Assembly (NCBI GenBank): GCA_913052635.1
Contig: CAJXDE010000006.1
Coordinates: 1-41,942 of the forward strand
Reading direction: 5' to 3'
Length of the DNA stretch: 41,942 nt
Source of the DNA: an uncultured Halieaceae bacterium
GTDB lineage: Bacteria; Pseudomonadota; Gammaproteobacteria; Pseudomonadales; Halieaceae
The notes beneath the pieces were generated by a model. The model was not told the origin of the DNA and did not search any database. It saw only the letters and a list, made by a program, of their open reading frames with translations. Shown here in pieces: positions 1 to 9,376 of the stretch (position 1 is the stretch's first letter; the number at the start of each line of letters is the position of its first letter). The position numbers were made by a program, and so were the translations under genes.

Positions 1-3000
1 CGGAATCCGTGGCGTCGATGGCGTGTTGAAGCTCACGGGCGCTGTCCTCTGAACGAGTCAGTACCGTGAGCGCTGCGACATCCTGCCCCACAAAACCATT
101 GCCGATCGCCGCAAGCTCATTGCGCATACTGTCGCCTACCATGACCACACGCTTGCCCTGAAGTTTGTTCAGGTCGGTCTGGCTTGGCGGTAACAGCAGC
201 TCTCCCTCAGTCACGGAACGGTCAAACTTGAGTCCGCCTGAGGGGTGGAAGGTCTCGCCACTGACAATGTCATCAGCGAGGTGAAATACAGTAGACAGCC
301 CAACCTGTTCGTCGGTTGGCATTTTATGCAGGTGAAGCCGGTTCAGGATGCCGGACTCAATCTGTCCAGCCGACTTTTTGGACTCTGCTTTATCAAAGAA
401 GGGATCTGGCGCATCCACAAAGGCTTCCATAAACGCGGTGCGTTGCTCGGCAGTCAGAATGCCGCCATTCACGAGCCGGTCGACCAGCTTACTGGCGATG
501 CCTTCATGCATCAGGAAACGTGATGAGTTGCCCGCGCCGCCGGCATCAATGACCTGACCCACCAAGCGCGACAGCGCTTTGGGCATGTCGTTGCCCGAGG
601 GCAGGTTCGCCACGTCGTTGGCCGCCAATGCCATGATGGTGTCCACGCTGAGGCCTTCCCTGGTGTCACTCAAGATGGCTTTATGCACCTGATTCAGGCG
701 CTTATTCTCCAGTACCAGTCGACCGCGACGGTCAAACAGCCCTGGCGCATCGCCTAGGCCGCGCAGTCGCGCACCATCTACCGGTCCCGGGGCGAGGGCG
801 TTGATTTGGATCTCAGGCCCCAAGTGCCGCGACAGGATCTCTGCCAAGACACGCTGGCCCGCTTTGGAGACGGCATAGTCCCCGCGGTTGGGGTAGGCCA
901 CCGCGACATACTTCTCACCACCGAAGTAGCTCGACACGTTAAGGATGGAACCCTTGCCCTTGTCTTTCATCACCGGGCCGAATTTACGGATCAGTGAGTA
1001 GTTGGAGATTAGGTTGGCTTCCATGGTGCGGTTCCAGTCCGCCAGCGTCATGTCTACCACCATCTCTTCCGCGCCCGAGATACCGGCGTTGTTGATCAGG
1101 AAGTCGACAGTGCCAAAGAGGTCGATGGCGCGGTCATACAGTGCGTCCAATGCCTTGGGGTCGCCCACGTCGATATCGGCCATGATGCTGACCCGCGTCT
1201 CGGCCTGTGGGTAACCAATGCCGCGCAGTTCTTCAACGATTTCGTCCCGCGCTTCTTCCAACTTGGCTGCACTTCGCGCGCTGAGCAGTACTCGACAGCC
1301 GGCAATCGCAAGGTAGCGACCCAACTGCAGACCGATACCCAAGCTGCCTCCCGTAATGACAGCCGTTTTGCCTTTGTGTAAGCCCGGCAATACGCGCATC
1401 AGCGGTGTCGGCATGGACTCCTTACCCGTGGCGCGCTGGATGCTTTTTGGAATCCACAGGTTGATCGGATCCATCTGGCGCACGCGGTTGGTCAGCGTGG
1501 CGGCCCAGTCAGCGGCAAAGGTCAGGTTGTCCTTGTCTTCACTGTCGTAGCGCACCAACTGGTTGGGTCGCACGGCCCATTCCAGCTCGCCTGCGTTGAG
1601 CAGTGTTTCGTCTTCGTGACGCCACCCGCGGATCAGCGCCTCGATGGATGCGCGAATGACTTCATTGAGCAAGTTGCCATGGGTGTCACTGCCATTTGTG
1701 GCGTAGGTGATGGCCGGCGGCTCGCACTTTCCGAACCATCTAGATAGATTGCTGGCCAGCATGCTGGCAAAGGCAACCGGGGCCACAACCTCCTCGCGAA
1801 CAAAGTTCTCGACGTCTTCGTCGGTGGCGCCGCACAGAGAGTGGCCGTAGTGGCCGTTTGGCTTGCGCGGTAACACAATCACACCATCAAGACGCCCAAA
1901 GTGGTCGTCGATGAACTGCATCGTGCGATCGACCGATTCGCGTCGCAGCGGATCAAGGTGTGACAGCTGAATTTCGTCCAGTCCCTTGGTCTGGATCAGT
2001 GAGCGCGCATGGCCAACAGATTCTAGTGAGCGGAAGGCCAGCAGCACATGGGCGCCACTGTTGATCTGACGCTCGGCATAGGTCAAAGCTTGCTCGTAGT
2101 CGGAACCACCCAGAATGAGTACCACGTTGTCGGTGAGGTCTTCGAGGCGCTTATCCGGCCACGACACCAGTTGCGAGCGACTCTGCGCGGGCACTTGCAT
2201 GCCATTTGTCACCTCAACGTGGTGACCTGACACCGCCGCCGACTCCTCAGAGGCCAACCAAACAATGCCGTTGGCGACGTCGGCGGGCGTGGGGTAGCGA
2301 TACTCGAGACCTTCCTCGCCATTGCGTGTGGTAATCATGAGATCACGGAATTCCTGGCTGGTACTGCCAGGGGCGATGTTCTGTAGCTCATCCATCGTGG
2401 CAAAAACGGTATCGATGCGCTCTGACTCGATCGGTCCGGGGAACAGCGTATTCACGCGAATACCGCGCTCCTCACCCAACTCTAGTGCCAATCCCTTACC
2501 CAACGCATTGAGACCCGACTTGGGCACCACGTATGGGATGCGGCCGTAATAGTGGGTGCGCGAGAAAATGGTCGATACATTGACGATGGTGCCGCCGTCA
2601 CTCAGCTGCGCGGCTGCAGCACGCGCCATATTCCAAGGGGCACCTAGTAGATTCATGGCGGAGTCGAACATGGTTTGGTCAGAGCCCGCTGCCCGCATCT
2701 CGACATCCGTGAAAGGAATGTCACGCAGCGTATATTTCGGGCCAGCGGCGCCGGCGTTGTTCACCAGCACGTCGAGCTTGCCAAAGGTGTCCACGGCGCG
2801 CGAGATAATATCGCGACACACCTGCGGATCCGCACAGTCGCCCACAATCGTGGTGATGTTCTCGGCGTCAAAGCCTTCTTCAGAGAGCTCCTCGACAAAG
2901 GCATCCAGCTTGCTCTGGTCGCGGCCGGTCATGGTGACCTTGGCACCTTCCCGGAGCAGGTGGCGTGAGATGTAGCGGCCAATAGAGCCCGCTGCGCCAG

Positions 3001-3085
3001 TCAGAATCACGGATTTGTTCTCGAGCCGGCGCCCCGCGAGAGACTGAGCAATAACAGTGTTGGATAAGTCCGACATATCGTTCAT
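1..3085 (-). CDS. mcr: Malonyl-CoA reductase, bifunctional double-SDR enzyme (3' end outside window)
   Basis: NADPH-dependent two-step reduction of malonyl-CoA to malonate semialdehyde and then 3-hydroxypropionate. I translated the first 1028 codons by hand. The N-terminal SDR domain has TGAAGSIG at about 29-36 and YVVPK at 185-189; the second SDR domain has TGGSLGIG at about 578-585 and YAVSK at 737-741. Stretches such as NVSTIFSR, YYGRIPYV, FPGPIES, NVSSYFGGEK and APGPVDGARLRG match Chloroflexus malonyl-CoA reductase as I remember it, including the spacing of the two domains. The family is about 1200 residues, so roughly 180 are missing at the window edge. The ATG at 3085 was chosen because GGAG lies 7 nt upstream and it overlaps the pcs stop as ATGA; an ATG three codons later is possible. 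In the known enzyme the N-terminal half reduces the semialdehyde and the C-terminal half the thioester. Confidence 0.93.
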   Translation of the reverse strand, partial: MNDMSDLSNTVIAQSLAGRRLENKSVILTGAAGSIGRYISRHLLREGAKVTMTGRDQSKLDAFVEELSEEGFDAENITTIVGDCADPQVCRDIISRAVDTFGKLDVLVNNAGAAGPKYTLRDIPFTDVEMRAAGSDQTMFDSAMNLLGAPWNMARAAAAQLSDGGTIVNVSTIFSRTHYYGRIPYVVPKSGLNALGKGLALELGEERGIRVNTLFPGPIESERIDTVFATMDELQNIAPGSTSQEFRDLMITTRNGEEGLEYRYPTPADVANGIVWLASEESAAVSGHHVEVTNGMQVPAQSRSQLVSWPDKRLEDLTDNVVLILGGSDYEQALTYAERQINSGAHVLLAFRSLESVGHARSLIQTKGLDEIQLSHLDPLRRESVDRTMQFIDDHFGRLDGVIVLPRKPNGHYGHSLCGATDEDVENFVREEVVAPVAFASMLASNLSRWFGKCEPPAITYATNGSDTHGNLLNEVIRASIEALIRGWRHEDETLLNAGELEWAVRPNQLVRYDSEDKDNLTFAADWAATLTNRVRQMDPINLWIPKSIQRATGKESMPTPLMRVLPGLHKGKTAVITGGSLGIGLQLGRYLAIAGCRVLLSARSAAKLEEARDEIVEELRGIGYPQAETRVSIMADIDVGDPKALDALYDRAIDLFGTVDFLINNAGISGAEEMVVDMTLADWNRTMEANLISNYSLIRKFGPVMKDKGKGSILNVSSYFGGEKYVAVAYPNRGDYAVSKAGQRVLAEILSRHLGPEIQINALAPGPVDGARLRGLGDAPGLFDRRGRLVLENKRLNQVHKAILSDTREGLSVDTIMALAANDVANLPSGNDMPKALSRLVGQVIDAGGAGNSSRFLMHEGIASKLVDRLVNGGILTAEQRTAFMEAFVDAPDPFFDKAESKKSAGQIESGILNRLHLHKMPTDEQVGLSTVFHLADDIVSGETFHPSGGLKFDRSVTEGELLLPPSQTDLNKLQGKRVVMVGDSMRNELAAIGNGFVGQDVAALTVLTRSEDSARELQHAIDATDS

Positions 3086-6000
3086 CTAAGCGCTCCGGCT
3101 GATCCAGTTTCGACTTTGGTAATCTCTTCACCGCGTTCGGCTGCGTCACGCAGCGCCCAGGCTCGGTAAAGCTCGTCTTTGGTTTTGAGGCCCATACGCG
3201 GTAGCGCATGGGTCACCACATAATTGGCACCGCCGTGGCGGTTTTCCCACATCGCCTGGTGAATCTCGGCGATGTCTTCGATGGGTCGCGCCAGAGGCGG
3301 CAATACGTCGATCTGCGCGGCGGCGATTCGTTCCTGCATTTCTGCAAATTCACGCGCGGTATTGAGGTGCGTGCCGCGAATCTCCGCGCTGGGCATGATG
3401 ATGCGACGCTGGCGCATCCATACCTGTGGGGCATAGAACGTAAAGCGCTGTCCACTGAGTTCCTCAGCGTAGACCACTTTGCCCACGTTGGGCTTCACCA
3501 GCGAAGTGGCGAGGGCGAGGCCGTCGCGACCCGCACGCTCAAACACCACATCAGGTAAGCCACGCTTGTCGAGGGTGTTGCGCAGGAAGGGCGCGATCGC
3601 CGAACCAATGGGCTTCAAAGTGCGATCCGAGAATAATCGCACGGCTTCCTTAAATGCCTGTGACTCGGTGAACGGGTTGGGCATTTGTGCAAACGGCCCG
3701 GGCGGGTCGTAGTCGTCGCCGAGACGACGCTCAATTTCCTCCAGACTCACCACGCCTTTTACTTGGGCACCAAATCCGAGGGAGTTCACGAACTCACGTT
3801 GTGGGACGGTATCCACGAGAACGGCGATTTGCGCGCCGCGCTGGCAGCCCACTTCGATGGCTTCGATCGCTACCCGGTCCACGATCCCGTCTTCAGCACC
3901 GGGTCCGTAAACAATCAACAGGCTTTGACCCGCACGCAATCCGGCGCGCGTGAACATTTCAGACGGACTCGAGCTCCCTTTCTTACCCATGAACGTAAAG
4001 CGATAACCCGAAGAGGCGCCGTAGAAGGTCAGCACGCCACCTTCGCCCAGTGTCTGGAACGAGCGGGGGAAGGCGGTCTCACCCGCGTGGGACACCACAT
4101 AGTCAACGCTACCGCCTGCTGCGGCTTCTGTGGCTGCGACAAAGCCTTCGCCTTGAGCTTCCCACTTCGCCCACTCTGCGGGGTCATCGGGCACGGGGGT
4201 AAAGGCATCTGACCACTGTGGGGCTTTCCGGTCGACGGCGGCACCGCCGACGGCTTCAACGCGGGCGGCGCGCTCTGCATTAGAGACCATGCCCACTACA
4301 TTGAGGCCACTGCTCACGGCACTGCGCAGGCAGTCATAGCCGGTACCCGTGGAGGCGCCCTCTACGAACAACCGCTTATTCGGCTCGATATCGAGCGTGT
4401 GATAGAGCGCCCGGTGAATCGTGCCCAGCGTCAGCCCATAGGAACCTGCCTCTTCGATACTCAGACTCGGTAGCTTGGGATGCAACTGCGGGCCTTGTAC
4501 CGTCAGGAACTGTGCGTGGCTACCGTCGTTGCGCTCATAGCCTTGAATGCGGAAGTCGGCGGCCATGGGGTCAAGGCCTTGGTCGGGGGAAAGTAGCTCG
4601 CTCTGACCCGAGTAAACGGTGCAGACATCACCGACCGACAAACGGCCCTCGGCAATCAACTCACTGCCGAGACGGACAATCATTGCTGCACCGCCGGAGC
4701 CCGTGACTTGCACATCGGCATCACGCGCATCAAAGGGTGATACCGGAATGCCGGTGATGGCCCAGATGTCATTGAAGTTCATCTCAGAGGCGAGTACATA
4801 CACCAGCGCTTCATTGGGCTCGGGCTCTGGTGTCTCAAAGATTAGCTTGATCTCAGCGTCGACCGGGTCACCGTGAGCGGGTTTGCCGTCTTCGGCAGAC
4901 TTCATTACGCCGTAGCCATATTGATAACGGGGAACGGGTGTGACCCCGGGGAAGAAACTGGCGCCCATGGGCAGCAGTTCACCGGATGCCAGCAACTCAT
5001 CGACCTGTTCACCTGAAGCGGTGGGCGACACCTCAACGAACTGAGTTGGCAGGGGTGCGCTGCGCTTCTCGAGGAAAGCAGTGATCCCGGTTGGGCCAGA
5101 CTCAGGGTCACAGACTGCCTCGGCAAAAAGCTCGGCCTCATGCAGCAGTCCAGCAGCCTGGCCTTTCTCCGCGCCCAAGGCGACGGCATTCAGCACGCGT
5201 GCTACCTGCTTTTCACGGCCGCTGGCGCGAATTTGTGACAGCGCCTGCTGTAATGCCGGCTGCTCAAGGATGGCCTCGGCATAGGGAATGGCCTCATCAC
5301 GTGCGGCGAGCGCCTTCTGGTGCTCCTCCTGTGCCGCGGCCAGCGGGCCTTGTTGGGCAAAGTAGTCGCGGAGCCGCTCCATCGCGATCTCAACGGGCGA
5401 GGCCGCAGCTTCCGTTACGACTTCGTCTACCAAACCACAGTCGATTGCCTCAGCGGTGGAAATATTGCGGCCACTCACCATCAAACGCAGCGCTTCGGCC
5501 ATGCCAGCCTCTCCGCGGCGCCGATGTAGCTTGCGCACCAGACGTTGCGTACCGCCGTAGCCCGGTAGCAGATTCAAATTGATTTCCGGCTGGCCAAACT
5601 GCGCGTGCTCTGCGGCAATCACGTAGGAGCAGGCCAGCACCAGTTCGTTACCGCCACCGAGTGCGGGGCCATTGACCGCCGCGATCACCGGTCTGCCAAG
5701 TTGCTCCAGAGCGGCAAATGCCGCCTGTGCCGCATTGGGCGGGGTGCGGGCTGATTCCAAATCGCCGGCTTCACCCACCTCCAGCAGTTCTTTCACGTCA
5801 GCACCGGCAACAAAGGCACCGCGGGCGCCGGTAATCACCACTGCGTCCACGTCATCCTGATGCTCAAGCTGTTGCACGACGGTGTGAAGTTCATCGAGCG
5901 TGCGCTCATTGAGTGCGTTGACCGGCGGATGGTTGATCACCAACAGCGCGACCTTGTGATTGTCGTCCAAGCGATGGGTTTCGACGCGCAGGTAGCGCCA

Positions 6001-8496
6001 GGTCTGAATGATCTGCCGCGCCTCTGCCAGTCGGCCAAAGTCTCGCCATTGCGCGACGGCGCCCTGAATCTCTTCTACCGACTCGGGGTTTCGGAGCGTA
6101 GACAGATCGCCCAAAGGTTGGTCGAGCAAGATGGCGCGCAACGTGCGACGCATGTACTTGCCCGAGCGGGTCTCGGGGAACGCCGACACCACTAAAAAGT
6201 CTGATGGTACTGCGGTGGCGCCTTTTTCAGTGCGCACCAGATTCTGCAGTCGCGCAAGATCCTCATCTGAGAGCTTGCGGCCTGCTGCAGCTACGAGGAA
6301 CGCAACGGGGGTCTCACCTTTCTCGTCATGGGGCGCGCCCACCACGACCACGTTACCCACCGGGGAATCCTGTCGCAGCGTTTTATCGCGCAGGATCGCA
6401 CCTTCGATTTCCTCAGTGCCAATGCGGTGGCCCGAGACGTTGATCACGTCATCCGAGCGGCCATGCAGCGTGAAGGCGCCTCCATCACCTCGGCGCGCAT
6501 AGTCGCCCTGAGTGTAGGTGAGTTCGCCGTCCCAACGCTTGAAGTACACCTCGGCAAAGCGGTCGATATCGCCCTGCCAGTCAGCGGTACCCAGTGCGTC
6601 ACCCGCGCCCCACAATGTTCTAGCCAGGTAAGGGTAGGGCTGGGTAATCACCAGTTCACCTTTCTCACCGGCTTCGGCTTCTCGCCACTGGCTGACGCTG
6701 CCCGTATCGCTAGTTTGCTCAACGATACGCACCTGCGCCTGAATCCAGGGTAGTGGCCAGGTCTTGGCGTCGGCTTCCAGCGGCTTAAAGTCACCCCATG
6801 GGCAGGAGAATACGATGCCGCCATGCTCGGTGGCCCAGTAGGAGTTGATGTAGTGCGAGCAGATGTTCTCCATCGCAAACTTCTGTACCGCCGGTGACAC
6901 CGGTTCTGCGCAGAAGGTGCCGACTTTAAGTGTCGACATGTCGTAGCGAGACATTTCCTGCGCGCTCGCAGGATCGGTCATGACCGCCTTCAGGAAGGTG
7001 GAGCCGGCCTTGAACAGCGTGACCTGATTGCGCTCGATAATGGAGGCAAAGCGGCCCGCATGGGGGAAGAGGGGGGAGCCCTCGGCAATGACTGTGGACA
7101 TGCCAAATGCCAGTGGCGCCGCGATCAGATACGACTGACCGGTAATCCAACCCGGGTCGCCAATTACATATAGACAGTCATCCTGATTGGCGTTGAACAC
7201 GGTTCGCATGGTGTGGGTAATGCCTGACAGCCAGCCACCGTGAGTGTGAACCACGCCCTTGGGTTTGCCGGTAGAGCCTGAGGTGTAGATGATAAAAAGT
7301 GGCCAGTCGGCCTCGATCGGCACTGCCGGGATGCTGGAGCCAACGGCTTTCCAGAAGGCATTGTCGTCCAGACTATCCAGTGAACCGCGATCCGCCACGC
7401 CGGCGTCCGCCAAAAATGACGCTTCTGCCTCGTAGACCAGATTGTGCGACCAGCGATCACGGCTGTGCTCGACAATGTCGTTACCCGTGTAGCGCACAAC
7501 AATCACGTTGGTCACGGCGTGACTAACGCCGGCCAACTCGCTGGCCACGGTGGTGCGAAGTTCCGCAATAATTTCGGGGGCCGTGCCTCGCTCGCGCTCC
7601 AGCGCCAAACCCAGCTCGCGCATGACATCGGCGCGCTCGAGTGTGATCTCTCCGGCAACGGCCTCGGTCACCTGTGTCTCGAGTCGTTCAGCGACATCGG
7701 CGGGCAGACGGGACTTCAGTGTCTCAGACAGCGCCTGCAGCGCCGCGGGGCGAGGCACATAGTTGTCCAACGCGGGGTCGGTGTAGGTGCTTTTGTAGGG
7801 GACCACCTCGGCATTGCGATAGCCACCATCAGCGGTAATCACTACTTTCGCGCCGGCATCATGAATGCGGTCAGACAATGTTTTCGCAGAGAAGCCGCCG
7901 AAAACGGGGGTGTAAATCACCCCAAGCCGCTGTGCGGCCAAAATGTAAAAAATCTGATCGAGGATGTTGGGCAGGTTCAGCGCAATGCGGTCCCCAGTGC
8001 TGAGATCCAGGCTTTTGAGTACCCGCGCGCGCAGGGCAACTTCAACCAACAATTCCCGGTAAGAGAGGCGCTGCTCGAAAACTGGGCCGCCGCGCCCGTC
8101 ATTTTTGGAGGGATCCCAGCGGTCACCTTCGAAGACGAGCGCCTGGTTTTTGCCGCGGCCAGACAACACGTGACGATCGAGAAGGTTGAAGCAGGCGTTG
8201 GTCTGCCCGTCGACAAACCAGCGATAGAAAGGTGCCGCGTCTGCGTCAAGCGCTGACGACCAAGGGGTCCAGCTCGTGTCAGCAGAGCCCTCCGCGCCGG
8301 ATGCTGCATGCCAGCCCTGCCAAGCGTCGGCACCCGGTTGCGAGACCCACTGCTCACCGTCGGTGTCGTACCAGTGCAGTTCTTTTGCAGCGATGGCTGC
8401 GTGAAAAGCGGCAGGATCGCTTACAGCTTTTGCACGCGCCTGATCTTCGTCTTGCTGGGTGCTCAGAATGCCCCAGTCTCCGTCGTGATGTGTCAC
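3082..8496 (-). CDS. pcs: Propionyl-CoA synthase, trifunctional synthetase-hydratase-reductase fusion
   Basis: Converts 3-hydroxypropionate to propionyl-CoA through 3-hydroxypropionyl-CoA and acryloyl-CoA, using ATP, CoA and NADPH. The 1804 residues hold three modules. An acyl-CoA synthetase (about 1-840) has the P-loop TSGSTGKPKG at 405-414 and the A10 lysine K780 in TRSGKYMRR. A crotonase (about 845-1150) keeps both catalytic glutamates, E951 in GGGNE and E971 in GQPEI. A medium-chain reductase module (about 1170-1804) includes MNFNDIWAITG near 1239. Order and length match Chloroflexus propionyl-CoA synthase (about 1820 residues). The synthetase has an extra helical stretch at about 225-390, before the P-loop. 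The start is GTG with GGAGG 4 nt upstream; no ATG lies nearby. The gene precedes mcr with a 4-nt overlap, so both enzymes are probably made from one message. The translation shows no break. Confidence 0.95.
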   Translation of the reverse strand: MTHHDGDWGILSTQQDEDQARAKAVSDPAAFHAAIAAKELHWYDTDGEQWVSQPGADAWQGWHAASGAEGSADTSWTPWSSALDADAAPFYRWFVDGQTNACFNLLDRHVLSGRGKNQALVFEGDRWDPSKNDGRGGPVFEQRLSYRELLVEVALRARVLKSLDLSTGDRIALNLPNILDQIFYILAAQRLGVIYTPVFGGFSAKTLSDRIHDAGAKVVITADGGYRNAEVVPYKSTYTDPALDNYVPRPAALQALSETLKSRLPADVAERLETQVTEAVAGEITLERADVMRELGLALERERGTAPEIIAELRTTVASELAGVSHAVTNVIVVRYTGNDIVEHSRDRWSHNLVYEAEASFLADAGVADRGSLDSLDDNAFWKAVGSSIPAVPIEADWPLFIIYTSGSTGKPKGVVHTHGGWLSGITHTMRTVFNANQDDCLYVIGDPGWITGQSYLIAAPLAFGMSTVIAEGSPLFPHAGRFASIIERNQVTLFKAGSTFLKAVMTDPASAQEMSRYDMSTLKVGTFCAEPVSPAVQKFAMENICSHYINSYWATEHGGIVFSCPWGDFKPLEADAKTWPLPWIQAQVRIVEQTSDTGSVSQWREAEAGEKGELVITQPYPYLARTLWGAGDALGTADWQGDIDRFAEVYFKRWDGELTYTQGDYARRGDGGAFTLHGRSDDVINVSGHRIGTEEIEGAILRDKTLRQDSPVGNVVVVGAPHDEKGETPVAFLVAAAGRKLSDEDLARLQNLVRTEKGATAVPSDFLVVSAFPETRSGKYMRRTLRAILLDQPLGDLSTLRNPESVEEIQGAVAQWRDFGRLAEARQIIQTWRYLRVETHRLDDNHKVALLVINHPPVNALNERTLDELHTVVQQLEHQDDVDAVVITGARGAFVAGADVKELLEVGEAGDLESARTPPNAAQAAFAALEQLGRPVIAAVNGPALGGGNELVLACSYVIAAEHAQFGQPEINLNLLPGYGGTQRLVRKLHRRRGEAGMAEALRLMVSGRNISTAEAIDCGLVDEVVTEAAASPVEIAMERLRDYFAQQGPLAAAQEEHQKALAARDEAIPYAEAILEQPALQQALSQIRASGREKQVARVLNAVALGAEKGQAAGLLHEAELFAEAVCDPESGPTGITAFLEKRSAPLPTQFVEVSPTASGEQVDELLASGELLPMGASFFPGVTPVPRYQYGYGVMKSAEDGKPAHGDPVDAEIKLIFETPEPEPNEALVYVLASEMNFNDIWAITGIPVSPFDARDADVQVTGSGGAAMIVRLGSELIAEGRLSVGDVCTVYSGQSELLSPDQGLDPMAADFRIQGYERNDGSHAQFLTVQGPQLHPKLPSLSIEEAGSYGLTLGTIHRALYHTLDIEPNKRLFVEGASTGTGYDCLRSAVSSGLNVVGMVSNAERAARVEAVGGAAVDRKAPQWSDAFTPVPDDPAEWAKWEAQGEGFVAATEAAAGGSVDYVVSHAGETAFPRSFQTLGEGGVLTFYGASSGYRFTFMGKKGSSSPSEMFTRAGLRAGQSLLIVYGPGAEDGIVDRVAIEAIEVGCQRGAQIAVLVDTVPQREFVNSLGFGAQVKGVVSLEEIERRLGDDYDPPGPFAQMPNPFTESQAFKEAVRLFSDRTLKPIGSAIAPFLRNTLDKRGLPDVVFERAGRDGLALATSLVKPNVGKVVYAEELSGQRFTFYAPQVWMRQRRIIMPSAEIRGTHLNTAREFAEMQERIAAAQIDVLPPLARPIEDIAEIHQAMWENRHGGANYVVTHALPRMGLKTKDELYRAWALRDAAERGEEITKVETGSAGALR

Positions 8497-8878
8497 AACG
8501 CCTCCTCTCTCTAGAAAAGCGGCGGCTCACAAGTCCCGGAAAGAACCGGTCGCTTGCAGACGCGCACCCCAATGTGTTCCGGGCGATACGGCATTCCCGA
8601 AGCGACAGAGTCATCCCCAGAGTGGCCTTCTTTGCTCATCGCAAGCGGCCTGTAGACACTGACATAACGGTTACGCCAACTATTACCGTCCGGATCACTT
8701 GTTTACGGGCACCGCAACCGTCAGTGGTGTTCGTTGCCTAGGTGATTGGTGTTGATGGCCCGGAGGAGCGGGTAAACGGCCCCGGTTTGATGTTGTGTGG
8801 GCGCTGAAAGCGATTTCATGTGACGACCCGCCGCCCCATGGTTATGCTCTGAACTGCACCGCGCCCAGGGAACACGCA
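8497..8878. other. Intergenic region between divergent pcs and MOSC genes
   Basis: This 382-nt gap lies between two divergently oriented genes and must carry the start signals of both. On the minus strand I see one weak promoter candidate (listed separately). No convincing plus-strand promoter, RNA gene or small gene with a good ribosome binding site is visible; the short frames here look like chance. Confidence 0.6.
8651..8679 (-). promoter_or_regulatory. Weak candidate promoter for pcs-mcr with imperfect inverted repeat
   Basis: On the minus strand TTGGCG (8679-8674) and TCTACA (8656-8651) are separated by 17 nt; they match the sigma-70 boxes at 4/6 and 3/6. An imperfect inverted repeat (CGGTTA, 9 nt, TTACCG; 5 of 6 pairs, 8668-8688) spans the -35 box and resembles the loose dyads bound by LysR-type regulators. 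The leader would be about 150 nt. This is suggestive only. Confidence 0.22.
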
Positions 8879-9376
8879 ATGTCACAACGTAAAAGCTCGC
8901 TCAATAAGTATCTGGGCACGCTGGGTACCGGTACGGTGCAGTGGATTGGTGTACGGCCTCGCAGGCGCGAACCGCTGAAGTGGCTTACCCGGGTGCAGGC
9001 GGTGGCTGATCTCGGCCTTGAGGGGGATCACCGCCTGTCCAAGACACCAGGTTCTGGACGCCAGGTGACGCTCATTTCGCGGGAGTTCATGACCCAGATC
9101 GCTGCGCACCTGGGCGAAGCGGATCTCGACCCGGCCCGCTTGCGCCGGAACATCGTGGTGTCGGGTTTGAATCTCAATGCGCTGCGCAGGCAGCGGTTCT
9201 GGGTCGGTGAAGCGCTACTGGAGGCGACGCAGCTCTGTCACCCTTGTTCGCGTATGGAATCAGAATTGGGCCCCGGTGGTGTCATTGCCATGTTCGGTTA
9301 CGGCGGACTCTGCGCCAAAGTGGTCCAGAGTGGTGCGATTGAATGCGGTGCGCCGGTGCGGCTGGACCAACACTGA
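8879..9376 (+). CDS. MOSC-domain protein
   Basis: A 165-residue protein with a single MOSC domain, the fold found at the C-terminus of molybdenum cofactor sulfurases and in YiiM-type proteins that handle Moco-linked N-hydroxylated substrates. The conserved cysteine is C123 in the segment LCHPCSRME, followed by the family's ELGPGG. The glycine-rich GLEGDHR near residue 46 is also typical. The frame is open further upstream, but the ATG at 8879 has AGGG 8 nt before it and begins where the homology starts. Its stop overlaps the next start as TGATG, which suggests coupling with the TauE/SafE gene. The substrate cannot be read from the sequence. Confidence 0.82.
   Translation: MSQRKSSLNKYLGTLGTGTVQWIGVRPRRREPLKWLTRVQAVADLGLEGDHRLSKTPGSGRQVTLISREFMTQIAAHLGEADLDPARLRRNIVVSGLNLNALRRQRFWVGEALLEATQLCHPCSRMESELGPGGVIAMFGYGGLCAKVVQSGAIECGAPVRLDQH

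Noticed and set aside
7444-8256. A 270-codon plus-strand frame antisense to pcs
   Set aside because: It is entirely covered by the synthetase domain of pcs on the other strand, has no ribosome site and no recognisable motif.
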